This document shows, one piece after another, positions 1-10,860 of a DNA stretch of 64,000 bases. Position 1 is the stretch's first letter. Each line of letters starts with the position of its first letter. Origin of the DNA: Polyodon spathula (Eukaryota > Chordata > Actinopteri > Acipenseriformes > Polyodontidae); assembly GCF_017654505.1 (NCBI RefSeq), contig NC_054548.1, forward strand, positions 36,759,570-36,823,569, read 5' to 3'. The notes under the pieces were generated by a model. The model saw nothing but the letters and a program-made list of their open reading frames with translations. It was not told the origin of the DNA and ran no database searches. Position numbers and translations under genes: made by a program.

Positions 1-640
1 TCTGCAAGAAGGGAAGGATTAAATTGGCAGCTATAATTCGGTCTATCTTCCGAGAGTTTAATGTGAAATGTAACCAGGGAATGATCAGAAATCGAGATAT
101 TGTGATATTTTGTCTATGTTGCCATCATTATCAATTTTGATTCTATTAAAAAATAGTCAATTCTTGAATGTGAATTATGGACTGGTGAGAAAAACGAGAA
201 TTATTTATCAATGGGATCAGTCCATATAAGGGTCTAGTAAACAATTAAAGTCCCCACCAATAATTAAGATAGTGCTGGAGAGATCTGGCAGTAGTTCAAA
301 AACTTTACGAAGGAAAGCCAGATCATCGACATTTGGACTGTATACATTCAGGAGCATGAAATGGGTTGAATAGAGATAACCCGATGCTATTATGTAGCAA
401 CCATTGGGATCGCTTACTGTTGAAATGTGTTTGAACGGCACTGATTTGTGGATAAGAATAGCAGCTCCTTACTGGAGAATGTGGCCTGGAAAACATGTGT
501 TATCTAATAGCATCACATCCTGCTCTGCTGAGAGTGTTTAATATGCGTTTCTTGTAAAAAAAAAAAATGTTGGCAGCTAAAGTTTTTAACTGAGCATACA
601 CTTTGCTTCGCTTAACCACAGCCTGGACATTATGACATGG
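1..640 (-). pseudogene. L1-type LINE ORF2 fragment, endonuclease domain
   Basis: Read on the reverse strand this encodes the N-terminal apurinic-type endonuclease of an L1-clade ORF2, the enzyme that nicks target DNA to prime reverse transcription. The beginning of the domain (HNVQAVVKRSKVYAQLK, a decayed form of WNVQGL...R.KV..LK) lies near 585-637, and the catalytic-site motif IIGGDFNCLLDP lies near 235-265, preceded by a NVYSPN block. The open stretch at 217-441 is only part of the domain; a frameshift and A-runs at 560-660 break the upstream half. The fragment runs off the left edge of the window, so the reverse transcriptase part may lie outside. It is recognised by motif only. It is certainly not a functional gene as seen here. 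Confidence 0.8.
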
Positions 641-1392
641 TTCAACATAGCAAAAAAAAAAAACTGCAGTAACCTCATTACAGCACATGACATTAAATAG
701 ATACCAACAGAGTGACATTCTCAACATTCTATTACTTAGCAATACCCCCTTGAACCCCCCTTCCTTGCACTTCCCCACATACTCACACTGGGACCACCGG
801 GCCATACACAGTTTGACTATACTCCCTACCGGTGCTCCCTCCCTGTTCCCTTCTGCATGTAGTGTTAATATTCATGAAATAAGTTAAACAGCCAATTGTA
901 TTCCAGTCATCCAACTCCTTCAATCATCAATACATATTAATTAATTGCTCTTGCTTTCTTTAGTCCAGTGTAAAAAAAAAAAATTTAAAAATGTGTCGAA
1001 TGGGTCCATAACTGCTGAGCAGGCAATGCAAGTTACTACAGACATTTACCAGGTAGGATCCTGGAGATCTTCTTATTAACCCTTGCATGAACCATGCGCT
1101 GTCCTCATTTTACCAAAATCCTGGCGTCCAAGAAAGTTTCAGCATCTTGAAGTGAGTTGAGTCTGTTCCGCAAGTGATTCGCAGTCGAGCCGGAAGCAAA
1201 AGGCCGTGTTCTATACACTGTAGTTAATTCACTAAGCCTGTCAGACAAACAATCTTTTCAATATTCATTTTCTGATACTGTTTGAAAGAAATACATTGAA
1301 TAAAATAAAAATCTGCTTACTTGTTAATAAGATGATATGATAAATGTGTAGTACTGCCATGAAAGGAAAGCACCGATGAACAAATGTTGCAA
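641..1392. other. No recognisable gene
   Basis: The stretch holds A-rich runs and short open frames without family motifs. It may include untranslated or ORF1-side sequence of the adjacent reverse-strand LINE, since the LINE reads leftward from here, but I could not find an ORF1 motif. Confidence 0.4.
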
Positions 1393-1502
<110 letters not shown>

Positions 1503-1707
1503 CAGTACTGTGCAAAAGTTTTAGGCAGGTGTGAAAAAATGCTATAAAGTAAGAATGCTTTCAAAAATAGACATGTTAATAGTTTATATTTATCAATTAA
1601 CAAAATGCAAAGTGAGTGATCAGAAGAAAAATCTACATCAAATCAATATTTGGTGTGACTACCCTTTGCCTTCAAAACAGCATCAATTCTTCTAGGTACA
1701 CTTGCAC
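1503..1707. repeat. Left terminal inverted repeat of the Tc1-like element
   Basis: It pairs with 2855-3059 with a few mismatches along its full length, including the inner blocks around GCATCAATTCTTCTAGGTAC and its complement. Confidence 0.9.
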
Positions 1708-2637
1708 ACAGTTTTTGAAGGAACTCAGCAGGTAGGTTGGCCCAAACATCTTGGAGAACTAACCACAGTTCTTCTGTGGATTTAGGCAGCCTCAGTTGCT
1801 TCTCTCTCTTCATGTAATCCCAGACAGACTCGATGATGTTGAGATCAGTGCTCTGTGGGGGCCATACCATCACTTCCAGGACTCCTTGTTCTTCTTTATG
1901 CTGAAGATAGTTCTTAATGACTTTCGTTGTATGTTTGGGGTTGTTGCCATTCTGCAGAATAAATTTTGGGCCAATCAGATGCCTCCCTGATGGTATTGCA
2001 TGATGGATAAGTATCTGCCTGTACTTCTCAACATTGAGGAGACCATTAATTCTGACCAAATCCCAACTCCATTTGCAGAAATGCAGCCCCAAACTTGCAA
2101 GGAACCTCCACCATGCTTCACTGTTGCCTGCAGACACTCATTCGTGTACCGCTCTCCAGCCCTTCGGCGAACAAACTGCCTTCTGCTACAGCCAAATATT
2201 TCAAATTTTGACTCATCAGTCCAGAGCACCTACTGCCATTTTTCTGCACTCCAGTTCCTGTGTTTTCGTGCATACTTGAGTCGCTTGGCCTTGTTTCCAC
2301 GTCAGAGGTATGGCTTTTTGACATGAAGGCCACTTCTGACCAGAATTCTCCAGACAGTAGATGGGTGTACCAGGGTCCCACTGTTTTCTGCCAATTCTGA
2401 GCTGATGGCACTGCTGGACATCTTTCGATTGTGAAGGGAAGTAAGCATGATGTGTCTTTCATCTGCTGCAGTAAGTTTCCTTGGCCGACCACTGCGTCTA
2501 CGGTCCTCAACGTTGCCCGTTTCTTTGTGCTTCTTCAAAAGAGCTTGGACAGCACATCTGGAAACCCCTGTCTGCCTTGAAATTTCTGCCTGGGAGAGAC
2601 CTTTCTGATGCAGTATAACTACCTTGTATCTTGCCAT
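1643..2637 (-). pseudogene. Tc1-like transposase, inactivated
   Basis: This would cut and paste the surrounding element. The likely start is the ATG at 2637 (MARYKVVILHQKGLSQ). A paired helix-turn-helix DNA-binding domain follows, with a GRPRKL hook near 2510, and the piece stops near 2302. A second piece carries WTDESKFEIFG with the first catalytic Asp near 2217. The third carries NGNNPKHTTK near 1950 and WPPQSTDLNIIESVWDY near 1840, and ends KGSHTKY near 1643. At least two frameshifts separate the pieces. The second catalytic Asp, normally the first D of DNDPKH, reads as Gly here, so repairing the frame alone would not give an active enzyme. The intended Glu lies 38 residues on. The assignment is secure; activity is excluded. 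Confidence 0.92.
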
Positions 2638-2854
2638 GGTGTATGACTTTTGACAGTAAATTGTCTTCAGCAACCTCACCTTGTTAGCTGAGTTTGGCTG
2701 TTCCTCACCCAGTTTTATTCCTCCTACACAGCTGTATCTGTTTCAGTTAATGATTGTGTTTCAATCTACATATTGAATTGATGATCATTAGCACCTGTTT
2801 AGTATAATTGTTTAATCATACACCTGACTATATGCCTACAAAATCCTTGACTTT

Positions 2855-3059
2855 GTGCAAGTGTACCTAGAAGAATTGATGCTGTTTTGAAGGCAAAGTG
2901 TGGTCACACCGAATATGGATTTGATTTAGATTTTTCTTCTGTTCAGTCACTTTGCATTTAGTTAATTGATAAATATAATCTATTAACATGTCTATTTTTG
3001 AAAGCATTCTTACTTTACAGCAATTTTTCACACCTGCCTAAAACTTTTGCACTTTACTG
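2855..3059. repeat. Right terminal inverted repeat of the Tc1-like element
   Basis: Complement of 1503-1707. TA follows at 3060-3061. Confidence 0.9.
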
Positions 3060-3078
3060 TATATGTGTGTATGTTAAG

Positions 3079-3438
3079 GGCGAAACCCATGGTCTGCCAA
3101 GTCTAGTTTTGCCTGGGCCAATCTAGTTTCGCCAAGGGCTTCTGGGTGAATCCCGAAGTTACCATTTTTTTTCGAAACTTGCCCTCGTCCAATCGGGTGA
3201 ATCTATATTGGCCCAGAACTTAAAATAAACGACTGAGCGAAACCCATTTTTTCAACAGTTTTCAATGAATTTCAGGGCTAGCCCAGGTGAGTCTACTTTA
3301 GTCAAAATTGATCCTTGGTGAATCTGGTTCTCTCATGCCATTAATTTGGGTGTGTCTAGTTTCGCCCAAAGCTTCAACATTGATACTGGGCCAGTCTAGT
3401 TTTGCCTATGCCAATTATTTGGGCAAGTCTAGTTTTGC
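3079..3438. repeat. Degenerate interspersed repeat of TCTAGTTTYGCC
   Basis: The 12-mer TCTAGTTTTGCC or TCTAGTTTCGCC recurs near 3102, 3122, 3355, 3394 and 3428, with related forms GTGAATCTGGTTC, GGTGAATCTATATTGGCCC and GCGAAACCCAT between them. Spacing is irregular (about 20 to 230 bp). It has no coding potential that I recognise. It could be a decayed minisatellite or part of an unidentified mobile element. Confidence 0.6.
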
Positions 3439-4071
3439 ATTTCTACTCCCTCCTGTAAGCTTCCAAGTGTGTGCCGGGGTTCCTGCATCGCTTCCACTTC
3501 TGACAACAATGTAGCGACTGTGTGCTGGGTTTCTAGCGGCAGTGCAGAAAAGGCAGGACACCACGACTGATTTTAGCAGCGGTTAAAACCACTCTTTTTT
3601 ATTAGATCTCTCCCAAAAAGTTAAGTTAAACAGTCTCGCTCCTCCATACATGCAGACAAACTCATCACACACAGGTGGGTAAAACTATCCATAACTCAGT
3701 TAGTCGTTACTCAGTAAGCCATTACAAGGGGACTGACTGGAGAAGCTCCTAGAAAGCAATAAATCAATTACAAATTGCTAGTCAACAATATATAAAAAAT
3801 GTGCACTAATCAAATCAAAGTGTACAATTTTAAAAATAAAACATACAAGTGACAAATATATATGTGAAATATAACAGGGGCAGTGCTTCACTAACTTTTA
3901 ATGAAGACGAAACAAAAGAAGATTTGAACATGGACAATTAACATTATTTCTCTCTTTGTGCGAGTGTGTTTGTGTGGCGAGTTTGCCTGTGTGTTACTGT
4001 TTCTCTCTCTCTTGTGTGAGTCGAGTTTGCCTGCACATATGCAAGAGCGAGACTTTTTAACTGGTGTATAC

Positions 4072-4093
4072 ATATATATATATATATATATAT
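4072..4093. repeat. (TA)n microsatellite
   Basis: Eleven TA units. Confidence 0.95.
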
Positions 4094-4188
4094 GCTACAT
4101 TATTTAAGTGTTAGAGTATTTACATTGTAGTCAATAATAATGTTTAGTGCTACACTTATTAATATTTAATGGTAAGTGTAGCACAAAA

Positions 4189-4190
<2 letters not shown>

Positions 4191-4248
<58 letters not shown>
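4191..4248. repeat. (ATT)n microsatellite
   Basis: About 19 ATT units, one of several ATT arrays in this window. Confidence 0.95.
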
Positions 4249-4249
<1 letters not shown>

Positions 4250-4848
4250 TTAGCACGCAAACCTAAAACTAGCTTTGCTGCTACTTTAACCTTTTTCTAT
4301 TAAGACAACATTGAAAAAAAAAAGCAATTCAGTATTTTATTTGTTTTTATTTGTTTGTATGGTTAAGTTCTGCATCCACTAGCTTCCCCACAGAGAACGC
4401 GGTCCGCTGTGGCCAGTACCGCCTGTGGTAGTGCGCCTTGGTGTCCCTGCTGTCCCAAAGGCAAATATAGCAGGGAAACTTGGTAAAACTGCCTTGGAGA
4501 CCCATCAGGAATGCCACCATTGCAGCCTCTTGATGCCATCTCAGAAAAATGCAGATATGTATCCACTTAGGCAGCTGGAACTAAACTGAACTGGTGGGCT
4601 TAAGGCCCCTGTATTTATACTACTATTTATATTACTGGAAAGTTCTAGAAGTTATCAAGTTTACTCAGCACAGAATCTATCTGGAATGTTCTGGAAAATA
4701 GGTAAATTTCAAAATATCACTGTCCTGGTCACAAAAGTAAAGTTTGTGGGAAATAATAACCATTTTCTATACTTTTGAGGCATAAGCAATTAGGAAATAA
4801 CACTTACTACCCAGGAACAAAAAAATAAATAAAAATTTGTTACACAGT

Positions 4849-7188
4849 GTTATCAATCAATTGTGAATTTGTTTATTTCAAATTGTGTTTTTAGCTCTCT
4901 TGCTTAGTTATTTATTTATTCTTTGTTGTAAATCTTGTATTAAACATTGTATACCTTTTTAACGACAGAATAAACTTAATTTATGAAATTGCAGTTTAAA
5001 CCGAATTCCTAATGCAGCTTGTATCAGCTGTTCCTCTGGTGGCTTGGGCCGGTACTGCACCCCTGCCGACCCCACAGTACACTGTATTTATTAGTCGTAG
5101 TCTGTTATTGTGCAGGATTATTCTGAGTAATTATTTGGTTGAGTTTGTGGGGTTTACTTTATTTTGTTTATTTGATTTATTTGTTTCACAAGATTCAGAG
5201 TTTTATTTGTTGTTTGTGTGTTTTGATTTGTTTTCTTTTGCACCTTCCCTATGGGTTAAGCGGAGCTGTCTCTCCAGCCACCCACCCCTCCTGGTACAGC
5301 TGTGACTGAAATAAAACCAAGGTTTACCTGTATTTCTAGAAACCTGTGTCTTGAGCCTTCATTGAAAGGATATTGTGACAACTTACCTGATTTCCAAAAG
5401 AGTTTGTGATGGTGTGTGTATAAGACATATAGATAACTTGTTTGCCTGGGTTATAATCTTTCCCAGGTTTCTAGTTGCTGTTGCCCTTGCCTTATTGGCT
5501 AGGTGTTACACAGCTATACAAATTCCTAACTTTTAAAATAGTTCAACAAGAATAAGACTTCCAGAAATACATTAATACAAAGGCAGGCAACTAAAATAAA
5601 TTACTTTTATTTATTTTTTTAATTTATTGTGTTTTCATTTGGTCTTTGGTCAACTAGTTTATATAACAAAACCAACAAATGGCTACTACACAGCCAGTTA
5701 CCCAGCGTCACCCACACTCACCAACCAGACAACCTTGACTGTCTCTGTACCTTGCTGCAAAGGGTTTTTATTTTTTGGTTTTGTTTTTTTTTCTCTCTCG
5801 GTCAGGTGAATACAATCTACCGTCTCTGTTCCCAGACACAAAGAAAAAAAAAAGTCTTCTCCCAACTCAGGAACTCCATACAAAATAGCCAGCCTATTTC
5901 CACAACAGGTATGTGCTTGCTGTTACATCAAGGAAGAAAACATTTACACACAAAACTCAGATAGAATAAAGATTGTACTTTAAATTATAAGTGATAAGAA
6001 AAATACACACCCGCACTCAAAAATGTATATAATAAATTAACTAACACACCAGGCTGAAGTTGTTTTGGTATTGGGCATTCGCTGTACGTCTTATAATACT
6101 ACAATTACAGTGCCAGCTTCAACCGCTCCTACCAAAAAACTAAATGAAGGAATGGTTTGTCATTTACATGGTATACGCCTTCTACCTTGCTAAAATTGCC
6201 AAGGTACAATTAACCCTTTAGCCTATGAGTGACACACAATGATAACTCCCATACTTTATAATACTATAATTATAGTGCCAGCTTGAACTGCTCCTACCAA
6301 AAAAAACTAAACGGAGGTCTTCTGTCACATTTCAAATCCACATTTTTTCAGTGAAATACGGCTCAGCACGTTTGTGTTGCTGGGAAGATTATAGAATAGA
6401 AGTGCAGACTGGCAGCCTGTGTTCTATGAAGTAGAGTGTTTATTGAGCTTGTGTGTAGTTGTTGAATACAAGTGCAGGGTCTGGTGCTTTGTTCTAATTT
6501 GCAAATAAGCTAGCTGAGCCTGGGAAGGAACCACATTTGCTTGATCAGAAGGCTGCCTTTTTAAAGGTGCCAAATATGATTAATAAACCAGCATTGTTCG
6601 ATTCTCTAACCACCTTCACTCCATTTTAGTGTCCCATTGCAGTATGCTTTCTCTGTAGTTAAACAGTTCCTGTTGAAAGTTGTATTTATTTTTGAAGTTT
6701 GAAAAAAAAACAAAAACGTAAAAAAAAAAAAAAAAAAAAAAACACTGTCTAAACAAAAGTTTCATGAATTAAAAAAAAAAACATTAAATTAATACTTTTA
6801 GGTCAAAAAAACATTTGTGATAAGTTTTAGTGTGTAACGTGACATGCATTGCAAAAGTTTCAAGGAAATGCGGGTGGGTATCAACATATGTTAAGTTAAT
6901 CAAAGGAATGTGTAAGATTTATGAAATCTGTTAATACTATATCAAAATGATTGCCTCACAGTTTAGTCCAAAGAACTGTTGGCCTATTGCTTCTTTTTTT
7001 TTTTTTATTATTCTTGTTGGAAAACACGTTTTGTCAGCACATCAACAAAATTGATGTGTTGTACTCAAAGTTGTTGTACACACAATTTGTAAATGGTGGA
7101 GAATAATAACCAGAATGTCAAGTAATAAATCTAATATTATTACAAATAACCGTTTGTGCAAAATAACTAGTCACATGTTTAATTACAA
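4849..7188. other. No recognisable gene; possible LTR terminus and a short direct repeat
   Basis: AT-rich sequence with T and A runs, including a 24-bp poly(A) at 6719-6742. A segment near 5305-5380 has an AATAAAACC polyadenylation-like signal followed by CTTGAGCC and TTGTGACA, which resembles the 3' end of a forward LTR, but I could not place its start. Short open frames here show no family motifs. Confidence 0.4.
6091..6317. repeat. Direct repeat pair, about 60 bp, 165 bp apart
   Basis: 6091-6150 and 6256-6317 share the pattern TTATAATACTAYAATTAYAG followed by TGCCAGCTT and CTCCTACCAAAAAA, with a handful of substitutions. The function is unknown; it is probably a local duplication or an internal repeat of a mobile element. 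Confidence 0.75.
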
Positions 7189-9620
7189 TTGGAAAACGAT
7201 TTTAAATGTGGCTGGAATAGATCAGCATTGTTATGGGGGGTTGCAGCAAAGACACTGCTAGCAAACAATGCCAACGATCACCTGAGCTGTACACCCTGTT
7301 TAAAAACAATCATAAAGACACGGCAACGATCACCTGTGCTGTATACCGTGTTTAAAAATAATCGTAAACAGATTGTGACACTCATTCGGAAAGATTCATA
7401 ATAGATGAGAAAGAAGATGAACATGGTTTTAATGGTTTCGAAAATGAACAATGGTCACCTACAGATTCAGTGACAGATTTTAATGTCCATGACCTTATTA
7501 CATCAACACCAAAAATTTGCAAAACACTACACACTGCAAATAACTTTAATGCCTTACCTCACAATTTAGAAGGTAAAAGTCTGGATTCTCTAGAAATTCC
7601 AGTATCTGTTATGTCTATGTGTTCAAATGATGAAGCAATAAAGGATCATCTAATACAAATGGTTCAAATCAAGCAAGTGAAAATGTAACGCCAAAAGATG
7701 GTGCTTGTTATTGCTGGTGTAATATGCCATGGCATGAAGAACAAATGATTTTCTGTGACAGCTGCACAAATTGGTTTCATCCTGAATGCATAACATATTT
7801 GAAGAAGTTAAGGATATCATTCCCTTTTTTTTTGTCCTGATTGCAAAGACCAATCTTCTCTACACAGAGCACCTGAAAGTGAAAAAAGACAATGGATCTA
7901 AAGAATATGAATGTGTTGATATAGATGAGGAAAAACCAAAGTGTGGAGATGGTGGCTATAGTGTCACTGCTAATAAGTTGAGGAAGTTTACTAACCAACT
8001 CACTTTTTCTGAATGGTCAAAGATATCCGCATAAATAACAAAAAAAAAGGTTCTCAAAACCGTATCCTGCAGAAAGGCTGGACTGATGTGCTATATGAAC
8101 ATTTTTATAAGGTGAATAAAACATGTGTTCCTGTATTAACATACAGTCATGTTACTGTAGAACAATCAAAAAAAAGGAAATGCTTCTTTTTCAAGGCTCA
8201 AGCTAAATGTAAATTCTACAGGATGCAAAAAATTCAATTTTAAAATCGCCAAAGAAGCTGCCTGTGGGTAAACAGTACTTACTGATTTCAGCAGCTGTGG
8301 TTCATTCTGCATCTCGAAAGGCATTCAGCATGCCAGACACAGACATAAATCAAACAGAAAACGAATAGGTCAAAGTTTAAAGCACAATACTCCATCATCC
8401 TACCGCTTTAAACATTTAAGGAAAGCAGATGTGGAGTCACTAGAGGCTGGAAATCTGACCTAACCAAAAGCTGGTCTGCTTTGCAAAACATTTCCAGTGA
8501 ATATATGAGAAAAGACAACTTAAGCAGTAATACGTTTATGGATATCATTTTTGAATAAAGCTGCACTTGAAAACACTTGATACATGCAAGACATTGGATA
8601 CCTGCCTTTCAGGGTGATAGCTTTTACTGAAGATCAGATATTAATCCACAAATCATGTGCAGAATTAGGACCAATTCATCTCTATCTAGATGCCACAAGG
8701 CTCAGTAACCTCAAAGGTAGAATGGGAGGACAAGCAAGTTCTCTACTACGCATTACTCAGAACAGGGATTATCTATGCCAGTAGCAGAGTTGTTAACAAC
8801 AAACCATACAGTTCCTCCTATATCATATTTTATAAATCTTTATCTGCGGACATTTTGATCAATCAGAGGTCCTTCTGTCCAGTCTGCTGATAAAGTAAAA
8901 GTTGATTTTGGTTTTGCTTTAACTCATTCCATTTTAATTTCTTTTAACAAAGAGGATTTGCTCTCATATTTAAACCGGACATGGAATTATATGAGCAGTG
9001 TTGGTGGAAAAGTAAAGAAAAAACTGTTGTTCACATTTGTGCAGCGCACGTTATTCACGCAGTGTCCCAAAATCTAAAGGTGCTTCTCCCAAGCTCACAC
9101 ATTTGCATTACTTCAGAATGCCACCTCTCTTCAACAAGCAAACACTATCCTGAAGTCACTGTTCTGTTTGTATCTTTTCCCTTGTAACTGTGCAGGAACA
9201 GATTATCACAATATGCTCATTGAACAGCTAATTGATGCATCTGTTGAATTAGAAAAACGTGCAGTAATTTGCAGTGAAAGATGGGATAAACAGTCTGGGA
9301 AAAATCTCAGGGAACTCTCCCTATTTAGCATCCATTTTGTACAATTATGTAACAATATTTTCACTTGCATTGATAAAACCCAGGGTTTTTCTAAATTACC
9401 AAACCAATTTCATTGTACACATTTTGTGCAAGTATTATTGTATTGCTATCTTCCACTTTTTAGTTTGTGGACAGGATGTCTGCTTGGTGAAGGCATAACA
9501 AGAGATAGCTGTATGATGGGAAAGAAAAGCCAATCCACCTGTGGGAACAAGCAGATAGCACTGTCATACCACAAAGATTTTCTGTTAATTATGTTAGAAA
9601 CACAATTGTAACATCACTCT
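7189..9620 (+). pseudogene. PHD-finger-containing transposase remnant, candidate MULE-like
   Basis: A string of forward fragments reads as one decayed gene. A C4HC3 PHD finger lies at 7706-7844: Cys pair CYC, then CDSC, WFH, HPEC, and CPDC after a one-base shift at a T-run (7824-7833). PHD fingers bind histone H3 tails. Downstream pieces include a cysteine-bearing block near 8190-8240 (KAQAKCKF), a PFRVIAFTEDQ block near 8605-8640, YLDAT near 8680, a DFG-like segment near 8900, and CAAHVIHAVSQNLK near 9040. The last resembles the C-x2-H motif between the second and third acidic residues of MULE-type DDE transposases. Stops and frameshifts occur every 100-250 bp. I recognise the PHD finger with confidence; the transposase class is inference. 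No terminal inverted repeats were found. Confidence 0.6.
7273..7369 (+). repeat. Tandem duplication, about 45-bp unit, two copies
   Basis: ACGATCACCTGAGCTGTACA and ACGATCACCTGTGCTGTATA each start a unit, 53 bp apart, within the fragment upstream of the PHD finger. The duplication lies in the same frame as the upstream open stretch. Confidence 0.75.
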
Positions 9621-9789
9621 AAAAGGCACCCCTCTGTGAGACATTAAACAGTGTCTTTATCAATCAAGACTACAGTTGCTGTATCAATGGGATCTATTTG
9701 CATATCTGTTACATTTAACTTTTTTGTTTGAAATTTAACATAAGTACAGCTACAATTCATTTATACACAGGTATCCTGGGGTTCTTTGT

Positions 9790-10293
9790 GCATTTGGTGA
9801 AGCTGAGCGTTTGTTTGTGCTCAGCATTTAATAAATGAACAAACAGAAAATAAAAGGTTGAAAGTCAAACAAAACACAGGACACGGCACTCGTGAATTGC
9901 CGTGCTGGCCGAGTGAAAACTTGCTGCCTTTATGCAGCTATAACAAGACTCGATTGCTAATCAATCATTCAATTGGAGTCTCAGTACAGCTGCACGTTAA
10001 TTAATAAATGTTCAATTCCCCATGCTCACATATTATTACATTTTACCTGCATGTGAAGTGCTGTGCAATCCTCGCGCCTAAATACAAATATACATATTTA
10101 TACGTGCTTGTAATCCATATTACATCCTGTGTACCAATAACTATACGCCAACATAAACATAGTACACACAACATACAACACAGAAATACACACAGGGGCG
10201 GGGCAACATTGCCACATACCCCTCAATGGCCACACCAACATTAACACACAACTTATAACACAAAATACACACAGGGGCGGGCACTTCGTCACA
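9790..10293 (-). mobile_element. LTR, family shared with 16051-16670 (copy 1)
   Basis: In reverse this starts TGTGACGAAGTGCCCGCCCC at 10293 and shares with the full copy at 16051-16670 the blocks GCAATCCTCGCGCCTAAATA, GACTCGATTGCTAATCAATC and CTCAGCATTTAATAAATGAA. The 3' end of the LTR (expected ...TTTGTGACA) is missing at the left. A second LTR-start-like sequence, GCCACAT after GGGGCGGGGCAACATT, lies near 10195-10222, so the terminal 70 bp appear partly duplicated. In element direction the minisatellite at 10500-10860 lies upstream, which would make this a 3' LTR. Confidence 0.8.
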
Positions 10294-10860
10294 TATACGT
10301 CCTTGGGCGAAGCGAGGCAGGCATCCTTGGGAGATGACGTGAAGGCATCCCCGAGTGATGACGGAGTGCGGGGATGCGGGCTTTGGCCCTATTTGCAGCC
10401 ACTGCGGCCGTGCAGTTCTTCCCGGTGCTTCCCTCAGCAGCCTGTGCAAGGGCTGTTGAGGACTGCCAGCATCCAGTCCTGGTCCTTCTGGTGAAGGGCG
10501 AGGCAGCTCCTTCTCCTCTCCCCCTGAAGATGATAGAGGCAGAGGCAGCTCCGCCCTCAGCTGGTGGAGGTGGCGGAGACAGAGGCAGCTCCTGCTGCTC
10601 TGATCCTGATGGTGGTGGAGGCAGAGTAGGCTCCTGCTGCTCTGCTCCTGGCGGTGAGGAGGCAGAGGAAGCTCTTGCTGCTCTGCTCCTGACAGTGGAG
10701 GCAGAGGCAGCTCCTCCTACTGCTCTGCTCCTGGCGGTGAAGGCAGAGACAGCTCCTGCTGCTCTGCTCCTGGCTTGAGGGCAGAGGCAGCTCCTGCTGC
10801 TCTGCTCCTGGTGGTGGAAGCAGAGGCAGCTCCTGCTGGTATACTAGAAAATGATGTGAC
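10294..10860 (-). mobile_element. Internal region of the same LTR element, minisatellite
   Basis: From about 10500 the sequence is a degenerate tandem array with a unit of about 40-50 bp built on GGAGGCAGAGGCAGCTCCTG and CTGCTCTGCTCCTGG. In reverse it reads as Gln-Glu-Leu-Pro-Leu-Pro repeats (QQELPLPPPGAE), the same peptide theme as the gag-like frame at 21192-21830. That similarity links the two copies of the element. The frame is broken between repeats. 10294-10500 is unique GC-richer sequence. Confidence 0.65.

Larger units (their letters stand above)
1503..3059 (-). mobile_element. Tc1/mariner element, complete ends, DD38E-type spacing
   Basis: Both ends are present. The left end CAGTACTGTGCAAAAG and the right end, read in reverse as CAGTAAAGTGCAAAAG, begin inverted repeats of about 205 bp (1503-1707 and 2855-3059). 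The element is flanked by TA at 1501-1502 and at 3060-3061, the target duplication of this superfamily. Total length is 1,557 bp, normal for a full Tc1-like copy. The transposase lies on the reverse strand and is broken. The spacing between the second and third catalytic positions is 38 residues, which fits the DD38E (Intruder) sister group of Tc1 rather than DD34E; the family assignment is inference from that count. Confidence 0.93.
3510..4844 (-). mobile_element. Possible long LTR, reverse orientation
   Basis: Read in reverse, the block begins TGTAACAAATTT at 4844 and ends GTCGCTACA at 3510, giving LTR-like TG...CA ends. It has a TATA motif (TATAAATACAGGGGCC, near 4605-4620) and a later AATAAAA signal (near 3597) in the expected order. 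Two microsatellites (4072-4093 and 4191-4248) lie inside. I could not find a matching target duplication, and no partner LTR or internal region is present. An unrelated promoter-containing repeat is the alternative. Confidence 0.4.

Noticed and set aside
10374..10778. Forward open frame of 134 codons, Ala/Glu rich
   Set aside because: It lies in the minisatellite. The reverse reading matches the peptide theme of the LTR element at 21192-22234.
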